Shown here: piece by piece, positions 16,852-32,149 of the stretch
Layout of the letters: each line of letters begins with the position of its first letter
Numbering within the stretch: the stretch's first letter is position 1
NCBI RefSeq assembly: GCF_041146395.1
Contig: NC_090989.1
Span: 47,518,501 to 47,582,500, forward strand
DNA length: 64,000 bases
Direction of reading: 5' to 3'
DNA from: Eulemur rufifrons
Taxonomy: Eukaryota > Chordata > Mammalia > Primates > Lemuridae
Program-made: the position numbers and the translations under genes
Notes under the pieces: model-generated
What the model saw: only the letters and a program-made list of their open reading frames with translations
Database searches by the model: none
What the model was told of the DNA's origin: nothing

Positions 16852-17989
16852 TTTGTAAATTTGGTTCTGCAGTGAAATTCTACATTTAAAAGAAACCCAG
16901 GGAGGCTTGCTGGGGGTTTGCAAGAGCCACAAAGGCGATCCTGTAGATGTGGGGATTAGTCCTTGTGAATGGAGATGAACTGAGAACACTTTGAGGATAG
17001 GAATTGTATGAGTTCTGAATTTTATTTTAGCCTCCTCCTTTCCTCCACCCCATTTCCTTACCTTTGCAGTGTAGCACATAGTCACTTCATGAATTTCGGT
17101 TGAATAAACAACCCAGAATGGGGAAAAAAAGTGAAAGAATGATTATTTTCTCATCAAAATAGCAACAAAAAGCTGTTATGAAGGCTATAAGAGCTTTCTA
17201 TTTGTATTTCTGCTGTGGGTAAAGGAGGTGGGTTTAATTTGAGGTGGAAGACAAGGGTTGGAGGAAACCGAAAGTGATCACTGGGCAAGGCTGCGGAATT
17301 TACCCGTGGCACCTTAGTATCTTGATGGATGAACTGGAACCATCTGAAAGATGGCAGAGGCTGATACACCATGGGCCTTCTCAGCCCTGCTCTTCTGTGC
17401 TAATGTTTCGTATCTTTGAAGCAGCCAGTGAAAACAGCTTTGTTTGTTTACCTGTAGTGTTCAGCAGTATCCAGCATTAAGATAAGAAAAGGATTCTTAA
17501 ACACAAGACTAATGTCAAAATCTAGGGCAGAGTGATGGATTGCAGCCAAGCTGTAACAGGCGTGAGGAGGTATGTGTAGTGATAATAATGTTAAAGGACA
17601 CGCTCTTTCTACCTCATACCTCACTTAGGTTTGTCAGTTTTCCAGATTTCATGGTTGTTCATTTAAAATGTAAATAGACTTTAAGAAAGGTTACTGTTTA
17701 TGCCTTGGTGTGAATTAATTTTGAGATCCCTTCCTGATGTTTTACTGGAAGAGAAGGGCATGGAAGCTACCCTGATCAGGTCGGGGATAAAGGGTGAGAC
17801 ACAGTGGCAGGGGCAGCAAAGGAACCACTTGTGAAGGTCCAAAGCCAACTCGGTGCTTCTGCTGCTCCCCTTCACTTGTCTTCCTTATTGCTATTCATGG
17901 TGCTACCACTCAGTCAATCTCAAGGCCTTGGAGTTACGTCGGACTCTCCCCTTTCTTTCTGTGGTCAGTCTGTTGCCAGTCCTATAGAT
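16852..17989. other. Non-coding stretch, no gene seen
   Basis: Unique-looking DNA between an Alu and a DNA transposon. Short open frames on both strands have no family resemblance and no splice or start context. Confidence 0.5.
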
Positions 17990-18416
17990 CAATGGTTCCC
18001 AACTTTTTTGGCACAAGGGACTGATTTCATGGAAGACAATTTTTCCATGGAAGAGGGGGTGCAGGGGAGATGGTTTTGGAATGATTCAAGTGCATTGCAT
18101 TTATTGTGCAATTAAGCCTCTCTGTATTTGCAGCTGCTCCCCAGTGCTAGCATCACCACCTCAGCTCCACCTCGGATCATCAGGCATTAGATTCTCATAA
18201 GAAGCATGCAACCTAGATCCCTCGCATGTGCAGTTTACAGTAGGGTTTGCACTCCTATGGGAATCTAATGCTGCTGCTGATCTGACAGGAGGTGGAACTC
18301 AGGCCATGATGTGAGCAATGGGGAGCAGCTATAAATACAGATGAAGCTTTGCTCCCTAGCCTGCTGCTCACCTCCTATTATGTGGCCCGATTCCTAACAG
18401 GCCACAGACTGGTACC
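17990..18416. mobile_element. hAT-Charlie MER1-type DNA transposon
   Basis: Terminal-inverted-repeat element: left end 'ggttcccaacttttttggca', right end reading 'aacaggccacagactggtac'. Internal features 'cattagattctcataagaag' and its inverted mate 'gtttgcactcctatgggaat' give the near-palindromic layout of MER1-like non-autonomous hAT elements. No transposase is encoded. Confidence 0.7.
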
Positions 18417-18829
18417 ATTCTGCAGCCTGGGGGATGCTGTAGATTACATGCCTGAAATATTTCTCTAAATAATTCCCCCTTTCCATTCTCGTGAGCACCA
18501 CTCCAGTTCAGTCCTTCATGACCTATCACCTTGACTGTTGCTGAGAGTCTATCCTGATCATGTACACACCTGCCCCTTCTGATCATGCTTTTACCCTGTT
18601 CAAAACCCCTGAATGGCTCCCCATGGCTTATCACAACAGCCCTCCGATGTTCGCAAGCAGTACCAAGGCCCCACAGGCTGAGGTTCCAGACTCGACTCCC
18701 TGGTTCTCCTCTTCTCCTGTGCTCTATTCATGTTGGGCTGGTGGTCCACAGTGGCCAGAATACTTAGCAATCAAGTATTATATTAATCAGAACTTTGACA
18801 AATAGATAATAATTATGACGACCATCATT

Positions 18830-19025
18830 GGGTGTAAACTGTGTGTCAGGAGTTGTGCTGGGCATGTCTTGTACACTGCCTCGTTTAACCTACATAATGG
18901 CTGATTGAGTTAATACCCATTTTATGGATGGGAAAACAGAGTCTTAGAGAAGTTAATTAAAGCTGGCTGGTTATTAAGTGAATGGAGCTGGGATTTGAAC
19001 CCCAGGTTTGTTTGACTTCAAAACC
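18830..19025 (-). mobile_element. MIR SINE
   Basis: Reverse MIR with 'cccattttatggatgggaaa' and 'gagctgggatttgaacccca'. Confidence 0.8.
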
Positions 19026-19167
19026 CTATGTTTTTAAGCAAGGGATGAAGAATAATACAGGCAAGCATTCTAGCTTGGATAAAAGTTTGGGACAAGAAGC
19101 AGTGTGCTGTTTTTGAAAATATTCATAAGGACTACATGTTGAAGAATGGATGGAAGTACGATGGGAC

Positions 19168-19322
19168 AGTGTTTTAGTTTGCAGGCACTGCCGTAACACA
19201 GTGCCACACACTTTAACATGTGGCTTAAACAACGGAAGTCTATTTGCTCACTGTTTTGGAGATTGGAAGTCCAAGATCAAGGTGTGGGCAGGTTTGGTTT
19301 CTCCTAAGGCCTCTCTCTTTGA
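19168..19322 (-). mobile_element. MaLR (MLT1/MST-type) LTR fragment
   Basis: Begins 'tttagtttgcaggcactgcc' and runs through 'gtggcttaaacaacggaagt' and 'gattggaagtccaagatcaa', the reverse of a MaLR LTR 3' end. It is cut short where an Alu right monomer starts. Confidence 0.75.
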
Positions 19323-19488
19323 GGCATGGTGGCATGTGCCGATAGCCCGTGCTACTCAGGAGGCTGAGGCAGGAGGATCGCTTGAGCCCAGGAGTTTGAG
19401 GTTGCAGTGAGCCATGATGACTCCACTGCACTCTAGCCAGGGCAACAGGGCAACACCCTGTCTCCAAAAAAAAAAAAGAAAGAAATTT
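19323..19488 (+). mobile_element. Alu right-arm monomer
   Basis: Only the right half of an Alu is present ('ggcatggtggcatgtgcc' to the A-rich tail), inserted in or beside the MaLR LTR. Confidence 0.85.
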
Positions 19489-20004
19489 AGTTTTCGTATA
19501 AGAGGTCGTAGCATCCCATTGTGGTAGAGCAGAGGCAAACATGAACTCATGTCTTTTCCCAACAAACTTCCAGCTGCTCTTAAATGTGAAGGTAGTGAGA
19601 ATGAGTATGATGGGGTGGATGGGAACCATTTTGGAGAAGGAATTAGTAGGACTTTTCTACAGTTGAATGAAGGAGTAGAAAGAGTCAAATCTTTAAGTCC
19701 TCTAGAGATTTCTGGAAAAATGTAGATAGTCTTTTTGTGGGAGTAGAGGGGCAAAGGGGGAATAAGGCAGGTTTGGTTTTAGATTTTATGATTATACTCT
19801 TGGCAACATGCAATTTGAACTCAGAGAAAAGGTCAGAGCTAGAGACAGGAATCAACTCTACACAGGTCAGAGTTGATTCTGTGGGAGTAAGTAAGATTGT
19901 TCAGATTTCAAAAAGGACAAGAGACAAGAATTCTCAGGTCTCAAATTGCTTTGTCGTCACGTACGTTTGGAAGATAGTAGAGAGGCTTTCTGGGAACTCT
20001 CTAG

Positions 20005-20230
20005 CTAAAATAGCACCTCTGGCTTTCTTCCTTGACCTTGCTTTGTGTTTCTTCATAGCACACTACCTGGAATTACATTATATAGATATTTGATTATTGT
20101 CTGTCTTTCCCATTAGACTATAAGCTCCATGAGGGCACAGACTGCCTTTCTGTTCAGTACTGTATTCCTAGTACCTGGAAGAGTGTCCAGAACATTGTAG
20201 GTGCTCAATAAATACTGACTGAATAAATCT
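20005..20230 (+). mobile_element. L2 3' end
   Basis: Contains the L2 signature 'ataagctccatgagggcaca' followed by 'ggtgctcaataaatactgac', with the upstream 'cttcatagcacactacctgg' piece. Old. Confidence 0.8.
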
Positions 20231-21427
20231 ATTGATAGGTGAATTTTTATGATCGATAGAATTTAAATTGATAACTTGATTGTTGGATATTGCCTTTAAA
20301 TCATTTCTTAAAGTAAAATTTTGTTCTTTAGCAAATGCCTTCTAATAAATGAACATATAGACACGTGAATGTGAGAACCTCTGAATATCAAACCTAAGAA
20401 CTTAGTTTTGTTTCCATTTGTGTTTTTCTTTAACTTGTACTTTCCTCAAATCAAGATCACCTAGTGTCCTAGTCCCATCTCTGCTACAGCATTCCTTTAT
20501 GAGAAGGTAGGTGTGACTTTCTTTCCAAAGCCAGGCATTCCAGTAATCTGGTTACTCTTATAAGATTATCTGTTTGCATCTACTTTTTTAAAAAATTTTC
20601 ATCTTAGATTACTTGTAGAGTTCTTGGTTTCTGTCAGGCCTCCTTTCCTTTTGCTCACCATACCTGTATTTAAAGATTCCTATCTCGTTGTACCAATGTG
20701 GGTGCCAGCACACCATATGAACATTAAGAAGTCTGTTTATCACTTTTCTCCATACTTTTCTCCAGGAGGACTGGTGGTCATAGGGTGGTGGGATGGGGTT
20801 GTCATAAAATGCAGACTTAGGTAGGATAGACATTTAAAGCAAGTCCACCGTCTTTCTTTTTTCTAAGGGATAATAATCAGAGGTAAATCCGAATCTACTT
20901 TTATTTCATTAGAGGTAAGACTTATGCAATCTAACTTCTTTTTTTCAGTAGTCCGAGTGGTTTACATGGCAGTAGAATTATTGGGTAAAGTAACTGAAAG
21001 CAGTGGCTCTCCAGCAGATGGACAATTCCTCATTAAGGACTGTTACAAAACAGTGGGGAAGTGTTTTCAAGGGCTATCACAATCCCCTGTTGAAGATCAC
21101 AGTGACCACAGAGTACCTTTCTGATAGGGTGTGCCCTGCCTGTCAGGGGGAAAACAAATGGTTGAGAATTACTGATCAAAGATTCCGAGAGTTAAAATGA
21201 ACAGGACACATCAAACTAAAGGATGACTTTGTTTCTGTCCTCTGCTCTTTACTACAGAATTGCTTTTTGGTCTCTCACACCCTTGTTTGCTTGAATTTTA
21301 TGGAACTTTCACACTGTCTAGGATGATGTGGGTTTATGGGAAGAGGACATTCTGCAGGGCATCAGGACGAGTCTGTAAAATCAGAGTGACATTAAGAAGT
21401 GAAATTTTAAGCATGCTGCTTCTTTTT
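20231..21427. other. Non-coding stretch, no gene seen
   Basis: AT-rich DNA. A possible old DNA-transposon remnant ends near 21178 ('aaatggttgagaattactga'). Nothing coding. Confidence 0.4.
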
Positions 21428-22022
21428 TTTAAAAATAAATTTTTTTATTTCAGCATATTATGGGGGTACAAAAGTTTAGGTTACGTATATTGCCCTTGCC
21501 CTCCTCCTCGCACCCCGAATCAGAGCTTCAAGCGTGTCCCTCCCCTAGACAGTACACACCGCACTGATTATGTATGTATACACCCATCCCCTTCCCCTCC
21601 CCCATCTGCCTGACACCCGATTAATGTTATTCCTAAATGTGCTCTCAGGTGATGATCAGTGAAACCAATTTGATGGTGAGTACATGTGGTGCTTATTTTC
21701 CCATTCTTGGGATACTTCACTTAGTAGAATGGGTTCCAACTCTATCCAGGAAAATACAAGAGGTGCTATATCACCATTATTTCTTATAGCTGACTAGTAC
21801 TCCATGATATACATACACCACATTTTATTAATCCACTCATGTATTGATGGGCACTTGGGTTGTTTCCACATCTTTGCAATTGTGAATTGTGCTGCTGTAA
21901 ACATTCGAGTGCAGATGTCTTTTTTATAGAATGACTTTTGTTCTTTTGGGTAGATGCCCAATAATGGGATTGCTGGATCAAATGGTAGGTCTACTTGTAT
22001 CTGTTTATGGTATCTCCATATA
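21428..22022 (-). mobile_element. 5'-truncated young L1
   Basis: Reverse L1: the 3' UTR lies to the left ('tttcagcatattatgggggt') and the last part of ORF2 lies on the minus strand near 21790-22027 (reads FDPAIPLLGIYPKEQKSFYK, then AKMWKQPKCPSIHEWINKMW). The direct repeat 'taagcatgct...cttcttt' flanks both ends with one inserted base. ORF2 here carries in-frame breaks further on and is only a fragment, so it is inactive. Confidence 0.85.
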
Positions 22023-22374
22023 AGCATGCTTCTTTAAAATAGAGAAAAATAGAAGGACATTGACAGGAGAACCTGCTTATTGAATCTCATGTCCAATTTA
22101 GTGCATCTTTAGAAATTATTCATTGTAATCATTTTCTGACTTACAAATTCAACAATTGTGATTTTTAAAAAATACATTTGGCTCCTTCCTAACCATTTTG
22201 ATTGCACAAATGTGAAAGTGTGCTGGGAGGAAAATGCTATGCAGGCACAAGGTATGACTAACAGGTTTTTGTCTCATTGGTAATCTATCCTTCCCTGCTC
22301 CCCAGAGCCACACACACACAAATGGGGGGAGATTTATCTAATAATCATAATAAAAATTTATGGGAATAAGAAGG

Positions 22375-22605
22375 AAGCTAGTATTTATTAAGTGTCAAGT
22401 ATATGTCAAAAACTATATATACATTGCACATTATCTCATGTGATCTTAGCAATTTGATTTGGATACTGTTATCCCAATTTATAGGTGAGTAAACTGAGGC
22501 TCAGAAATTAAGGGATTTGCCCAAAGTCACATAGCTGGTAAATGCTAGAGGTGGGTTTGCAGGCTTCAAAGCCGTGACTACAGTGCGTCTAAGCACTTTT
22601 GCTTA
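22375..22605 (-). mobile_element. MIR SINE
   Basis: Reverse MIR with 'taggtgagtaaactgaggct' and 'cccaaagtcacatagctggt'. Confidence 0.8.
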
Positions 22606-22611
22606 AAGCGA

Positions 22612-22790
22612 GTGTTGGCAAACTTTTTCTGTAATGGGCCAAATAGTAAATATTTTAGGTTCTGTGAGCCAAGAGACAAGATGGGGGATATTATGTAGGC
22701 ACTTATATAACCATTTAAAAACGTAAAAACCATTCTTAGGTGTCAGGCTGTGCAGTAGGCTGCATTAGTATCCAGAAAATGTAAGCAAAA
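22612..22790. mobile_element. hAT-Charlie-like DNA transposon fragment
   Basis: 'agtgttggcaaactttttct' followed by 'gggccaaatagtaaatattt' is the terminus of a common mammalian hAT family. The rest is diverged. Subfamily not assigned. Confidence 0.6.
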
Positions 22791-24579
22791 GCAGTTTTGG
22801 GGGAGGCAAGGTGACTGTTTGAATTTGCATGTAACTGAGAGTTCAGATTTCCTCATTAATTCCCATTTTTGCTATTTGTAGCTATGCATGTTCGATGTAT
22901 TTTGTCTGCTAATGTGGGTTGTGGTTGGCAAGATTTCATAAGTGCATATTTCATCTCAATCTTTGACCATTCCCTCAGACATTACTTACATTAGAGATAA
23001 TGTATATACATAGTATTCACTATATGGTGGATATTCAATAGTGGTAGTTATTAAGGTTATCAGTATAGCAAAATATTATTATAATTATGATATGGGTCTA
23101 TAATTTCTTATTTTATTGGTAATATCTGTTTTGCACATGATGTAGGCTGATTTCTCCTTTTCAGCTCTTAAACATTTTTATAATTAGTCTTTTTATCTGG
23201 TACATGCTAGTGCCCTTGTTCACAGAAATTAAAAATAAATCCCTGGAGACCCATGTAAAAAACAAACAAAAATCGCCCAAAACTTCCAAAATCAAAAACT
23301 TCAAGTAATTCTGAATTAAAACTTCTGGAATTAAAATTCTTCTTGAAAAAAAATGTGGCATACGAAGCATTCATGCCTTTATATAAGACAGTAAATTCTC
23401 ATCTCTCATGCAGTTTGACAGATACATGTTATCTGTGTTAAAAAGGGAAGGGGAAAGGAGATTTTGTTTATGGAAGTTTTGAGCAACATAAATCAACATA
23501 TAAGTCAGTTAAATCAACATGTTTATTAAGCAACTATGCACTGAACATTTGCAAGTACCATATCGTATCTCTGTATTAATGAGGCAGTAAGCTCAATGTA
23601 ACGTACTTTCCAAATTTAAGCTTTTCTTTGGGGAAAAGAGAAGGTTTAAACCAAAATCTAAAGGAAAATAGAACAGCACTTGGAAGTTTCTTAGCTTTAC
23701 ACCTTAGCAGATGCATATGTGGGCCAAAGCTTCATACAAAGGAAGAGTGAATGGTCTTTCTGTCAAATTTTCTTTACTTAATTTCTATAGATGTTAAAAT
23801 TCAACTATAAAACGTTCAGTCCTTTGGGGTTATAATTGCCTTCAGATTTTTTTCTCCTCAAAAAGTAACGGTTATCATTTATTTATATTATAATGTGAAT
23901 TAGTTTATCAGAATCTTCTTGAAAACTCAGATCATTTCCCAGAGCGTGGGAATTTTTTGTAGTAGAAAGATACATAGGAAAGGGTAATTTTGACTACCTA
24001 TCACTGTCTGGAATCTGCAGATTTGTGTAGAAAAAGGAGTTGTAAAAAGGAGAATGGAGAGGAAAAAATGAAGGAGAAAGGGGAATTGGGAGAAGACGCT
24101 TTTCTTTCTTCACCATTTTGTTTAAAGCAGATCATATTTTAGCATCCTTGAAAGCAGACAGGAAATAACAATATTCCCACATTCATTGTTTATAATGATG
24201 GTTTCATCAATATGTGTGGAAATGAAATCTTTGAGTTGTCAAGGCAGAGAAAGCAGAAGCAACCATAGAACTTACAATGCTCTGCCTTTTTGGACAAAGC
24301 TCACCTACATAATTTTTATTTTTATGTGTATCTATTATGGATAAAGTTCATCATTATAAATGGAAACCAGGAAACACCCTGGTGAGCTAAGAACAATTTA
24401 CAGGGTGAATTTTAGGAAAGTGCACTGGTTTCATGTGGATGTTTTATGTGAGTTTTGATCATTACTATTAGATAGTGCAGTATACAAGTTAGCCCTTCAG
24501 ACCAATACCCATTACTCTATGACTTTGCATGAATCATGCACATTTTATAGTATGTGAAAATTTTCTGAAATCAAATGGA
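22791..24579. other. Non-coding stretch, no gene seen
   Basis: AT-rich unique DNA, with no recognised repeat or exon. Confidence 0.4.
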
Positions 24580-24597
24580 AAAACTTTTCATTTCTTT

Positions 24598-27149
<2,552 letters not shown>

Positions 27150-28690
27150 TACTTTTGCAAATAAATATCTTACTGTCTAGTTTTACAGAAGACAGATTCT
27201 CATATCTGTTTTGGCATTTAATTTGTTGCAATATGTTGTTTTGGTGAAGAGTTTGAAGGAAATTTGGCGTCATACAGATACGTAGTTGGAAAAGGAAGAA
27301 ATATTTTGATAATCTTTTCAGGTAATTTGGATATTCTTCTTTAATATTATACCAAAATAAGTGCTAGTTTCTCAAGGAATTAGGTGGACTCTGAAACCAT
27401 ATCAATGAACTTTTTATATTCTGATACAGTAAAATCCATTGGTTTCCCTTTCATTTTGAATGGATCTTTTATCCATGCGTGATTTTATAATGTCTTGCCT
27501 TATTCATTTGGAAAATACTAGTTAATCAAGTTTTGTGAATTTTCCAAATGTTCCCACATTTTATTATATAACATAAAAAAAATCACATTTGTTAATAACA
27601 CATCACCACTGACCTCATCAAAAAAGTCTTCAGGTATTGGGAAGCTATCAAGCTCAAGATATCTGAACGAAGTTTCTCAACATTCTAATTTTCATTTGAA
27701 AACTTGAATTTTATCATTGGCAACAAATACTATTAGTTATTTTCCTTGACACGACAGGTTTACTTTGTTCATAAAAAAAAAAAAAAAAAAAACCTGACAA
27801 ATACCAGAGTCTGAGTAACCATAGTTTGTCAGTCAAGTAAAATTGGTATCCCATGAATAACAGTAGCTAGTTCAGCTTAGAACTCAAACAGTATTTGATT
27901 AGAACAAATGGCAATGCTATATTATTCAACCTAATAGACAAGTACTTTTCCTTGAAACAACAGACATACTTCAGGATGCAACACAAATTTCTATGCATAT
28001 TTCCCATTTTGCCACATAGAATAATAAAAAGATGTATATTTCAAGAGTCAGGATTTAATAAAATTAATGCTGTTACTGTTTCATGTAGGACTTCAGTGAA
28101 ACTGGCTTTCTTTTTTCCTTTTTCCTTTTTTTTCTGCCTGTGTGTGGTGGGGAAGAATACAGTGATTACTAGTTCATTTTGTTGCCACTGCCTTGATTTG
28201 TTTTAAGGCACCAGTAGTTTTACCCACCATTGCTTTTGTATCATCACTGCAAATGTAAACACAATTGTTCCAGGACAGATGATGAGATTCGAAAAGGTTA
28301 TTGTATACTTTAAATGTTTCAGCATTCCTTGAGTTGTCAAGCATTCAAATAAAAGATCTTTGATGATGGCTGGGGCTGATACCTGATGAACATAACAAAA
28401 TAGTAAGTCCACACAGTCTGTAGATCTGTCTGTTTCTAAAAAAAAAAGTACAATTCTGAAGACAAAATCAGTTGTTTGCAGTTCAATCTTTAATTCAGTG
28501 AGTTCCTGTATCATTGGAAAGTAGCAGTGCTATGATTTCTTTTACTGACTTTTCATCTAGAAGGCATTCAGCAAAATAAACTCTAGCAGGCTTTATTGGC
28601 CTCTCACCCATAAAGCTCATTGTGAGAGCCAATGCAATACAATAACTTATCCTATAAGGTTCTGGCTTTTTCATTTCATTTCAAGTTTCA
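27150..28690 (-). pseudogene. Decayed hAT-transposase-derived (ZBED/FAM200-like) pseudogene
   Basis: Read on the minus strand with frame changes, this gives successive blocks of the hAT transposase-like domain found in ZBED5/ZBED8/FAM200 proteins: SNDT near 28520, ELQTTDF near 28460, a disrupted DESTD-like motif (ETDRSTD) near 28430, SWNNCVYICSDDTKAMVGKT near 28230-28280 (the C-x-D-G-A-x-A-M block), FHEVLHETV near 28090, and a C-terminal block DPFKMKGKPMDFTVSEYKKF with EEYPNYLKRLSKYF near 27330-27480. Several stops and frameshifts break it, and a poly-A/T run lies at 27771-27791. It is either a relic of an autonomous hAT element or a pseudogene of a domesticated one. Which source gene gave rise to it cannot be told from sequence alone. 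Confidence 0.72.
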
Positions 28691-29874
28691 TTCATTTCAA
28701 AGCTGCTCTAAATAATCTTTGGCTTTGCAATCGTTCATTACCTCTATATTTAAAAACTCAGTTCCTTTTCTTAAAACTCTGAATTACTGGCCTCAAAATG
28801 GTATTACAACATAACTGGCACCATGAAACTATTCAAAAATGTTCTTGTACATAAGATGCAATAAGGTAAATTATTAACCTTATATAACCTGATATATAAA
28901 GCCTAGGGCAAGATAGCATCATCATATTTTTATTTCTCATTCTTTTCTACCTTCCATAAATCACAGAACTCATTGATAAGCCATTTTCATCTTTTTCTGT
29001 ATCTTTAGCTGTTGACAGTGCATCTGAGCCCTGAGGAAATGAGTCTTGTAATATCCCCTTTTTAAGCAAAAGATCAGGCTCCAGAGTCAGACAGATGAGG
29101 ATTTTAATTTCCTCTCCACCTATGATGGAACAGTGTGACTTTAGACAAATTCTCCAGGCCCCATTTTTTGTATACAATTTTTGTGCATCAGGAAGTGTCA
29201 GTGGCTTTGGGGCTTCTGGCTCGAGGTATCTAATGAGACTACAGTGAAAACGTTGGCCAGTGCTGCAGTCTTCTGAAGGCCTGATGTGGGGCGTCGCTCA
29301 CTCACATGGCTGGCAAATTGCTGCTGGCTGTTGGCCTCAGTTGACTTTTCCAGACAGTGCAGTGTCCTCATGCCATGGTGGCTGTCTCCCCCAGAGTGAG
29401 TGAGTGACTATATTTGATTAGAACAATGGCAGCATCATATCATTCAACCTAATAGACCAAATTGAGTTTATACTTCAACACTTAAATGAAGTAAAGTATA
29501 TTTAAATTTTCTTTTTGTAGTGATAGTAACAACCAGTTTTGACTGTGTGGGAAGGCTTCTGGGCATCGAGAGTTATGGTTTTCTCAAACAGTACTATTGC
29601 TTTGGCATTGCATAGAAAGGTTTGTTTAGTTTGAAACATTACTCTTTCACTGACTATTTCCATCTATATTAAGTGTTCCAGAGGCCATGATTTTGAGGTT
29701 TAAATTTTTGTATACCAAATAAAACAGGAAGAGAATTAATTAAACCAAGGAGAGAATTAATTTTGTAAAAAAAATTTTGTCTATGAATTTATCTGAATGG
29801 GCATTTAAGTCCTTTATTATACATAAAATAGTGAGGAGAAAAAAAGTCCAAATAGATTTTATTGGGAAACTCCA
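28691..29874. other. Non-coding stretch with a short duplicate of the pseudogene
   Basis: About 50 bases at 29410-29460 ('atttgattagaaca', then 'attcaacctaatagac') repeat sequence at 27892-27941 inside the transposase pseudogene, in the same orientation. The rest has no identified content. Confidence 0.4.
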
Positions 29875-30340
29875 ATGTGTTAGGGTTCTCCAGAGAAACA
29901 GAACCAATAGGGTATATATAAACACATAGAAAGAGATTTATTATGAAGGATTGGCTCACACAATTATGGAGGCCAAGAAGTCCCACCACCTGCCATCTGC
30001 AAGCTGGAGAACCAGAAAAGCTGGTGCTGTAGTTCTAGTCCAAGCCCAAAGGCCTGAGAACCAGGGGAGCTGGTAGTATAAGTCCTGGTTGGAGTCTGAA
30101 GGCCCAGGAACCAGGAGTGCTGATGTCTGAGGGAAGGAAAAGAAGGATCCCAGTTCAAGAAGACTCTGCCTTTTTGTTCTGTTCTGGCCCTCAATGGATT
30201 GGATGATGCCTACCCACATTGGTGAGCAGGGATCTTTTTGATTCAAATGCTAACCTCATCCAGAAACACCCTCACAGCATGTTTCACATGCTGTCTGGGC
30301 ATTCCTTACTCCAATCAACTTGACACATAAAATTAACCAT
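29875..30340. mobile_element. Mammalian interspersed repeat, family unassigned
   Basis: Begins 'gtgttagggttctccagaga', continues 'gattggctcacacaattatg' and ends 'aattaaccatcac'. I recognise it as a widespread mammalian repeat but do not assign the family with certainty. Confidence 0.6.
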
Positions 30341-30522
30341 CACTCTCAACATCTCATTTGGAGCATCTTTTAAGGATTTTGGTTTTGGAGCTTTGTATAT
30401 GCCACAGATACATCAAGGGAGTGGTTTCCTTTTTATTTATTTATTTTTAAAAGTTACTAAAAAGCTAGGGGGAGGGCGAGGCAACAAGAAGGAAATACAT
30501 TTGTGAGAAAAAGGAAATACAG

Positions 30523-30845
30523 TCACTTGTTGCTTAACAGTAGGGATACATTCTGAGAAATGTATCGTTAGGTGATTTTGTCCTTGGGTGAACATCACAG
30601 AGTGTAATTACATAAACCTCGATGGTCTAGCCTACTATACACACAGGCTATATGGTGTAGTCTATTGCTCCTAAGCCACAAACCTTTAGAGCATATTATC
30701 ATACTGAATACTGTAGGCAGTTGTACCATGATGGTATTTGTATATCTAAACATACAAAAGGTATGTAAAAATATGGTATTATAATCTTATGGGACCACAT
30801 AAGTCCACTGTTGACTGAAACATCATTTTGCAGGGCATGAATGTA
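30523..30845. mobile_element. Non-autonomous DNA transposon
   Basis: The left end 'cagtcacttgttgcttaaca' and the right end 'agtccactgttgactgaaac' are imperfect inverted repeats. The interior ('ggctatatggtgtagtctat') matches a common mammalian cut-and-paste element. Subfamily uncertain. Confidence 0.6.
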
Positions 30846-31179
30846 TTTACTTTGGAACTATCTTCACCAGGGTCTTATACTACCTATTAACAGAGTAACA
30901 ATCCAAGCTCATTGTCTCCTTCCCTCTGGAACGCTCACATTCTGCTCTGCTGATTTCCTGGTGATCTGGAGCTGGCATCCCGGTCATGACCTCAACTATG
31001 TGGCCTGATTGGGTACCCTTCCATTGCTCGCCACCGCCAGCTGGGCCAGACCTGTGGATTCCGCCCTAGCAATGCTACCTAGCTCGGCTTTCTTTCCATT
31101 TACTTTCCCCCTTCCCACCGTCTCTGTCCCAGGGTCAGGTCAGTTCTCTCCTGGGCTATTGCCAGTGGTTCCTAATGGC

Positions 31180-31640
31180 CTCTGCGCCCCTTAGTCTCAC
31201 ACCCTCTCAACTGCTTCCAGACTGATTTTGCTGGCCTGAAATGTTTCCTCAGTGTTTATTAAATCAAGTTCCAGTGTCTCAGCTGCTGGAGGTGCTCCAC
31301 CCAAGGGCACGAAGTTGCCCTTTACATTTAATGTCATGATCTTCCTTTGACAATCCTGAAAGGGACTGTAAACTCTTATTTGGCTTTAATTCCTTGCTCA
31401 TGCTGTTCCCTCTTCCTGTGAATGCTGCGGGCTGAAATCCCACCCGTCCTTTAGGACCTATCTTAAGTGCCACCTCCCCTGCAAAGAAATTTCCTCCTGA
31501 CCCCTGACCTTCTTTTTCCTGTATCAGACATATTGTTTCTTTTTTCAGGCTGTTCACTGAACTTTGTATCCCTCATGATATTTAATCACAATCGGTTTCT
31601 TTTAATATAGGACGTGTGTACTTACCTTATCATTCCTACA
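31180..31640 (+). mobile_element. L2 fragment
   Basis: 'ttaagtgccacctcccctgc' followed by 'aaatttcctcctgacccctg' and 'tgttccctcttcctgtgaat' match the L2 3' region. Diverged. Confidence 0.6.
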
Positions 31641-32149
31641 AGGTATAAATTGCGTACTTGAAAGGACAGACTTAATCATTCATCTTTTTCTCCCGCAAAC
31701 TTCTAGCTTTTTTTGTTGTTGTTGGCTAGTTGGACTTCAATAGGTAGTTGTATAAATCCATTGAAAAAAGTATTCAAGATAGGAAAGGTCAAAATTCCTA
31801 TGTTTATCAGACACAATGTAAAGCGATGCAGAATAAAAACAATACATATATATCAAATACAGACAGATATGAATGTACATTTATTTTGCTAAGATGGCTT
31901 TTTCTAGTATTGAAGGATACAGAGGTGTGGGCATTGCTTTTTATTAAAGGGCTGCGCCTAAAATAATTCTTAGCTGTGGCGCAGATGATAATTTGAAGAC
32001 AGAAAAATGTTTCAGCACCTCTTTCAGTCTGGGACCTTGCCTGAAAGAGCGCTAGCAAACTCTTACTAAGTTTTAGGGAGGGAAACTGCTCTGAGGCACT
32101 GGAGGAGACGGGCCCTTAGGAACCTTCCAGAGAAGCCCTAACTCCGGCT

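Noticed and set aside
27505..27550. 12-bp inverted repeat cattt.../...aaatg with 22-base loop
   Set aside because: It lies in the decayed transposase pseudogene in AT-rich DNA; likely chance.
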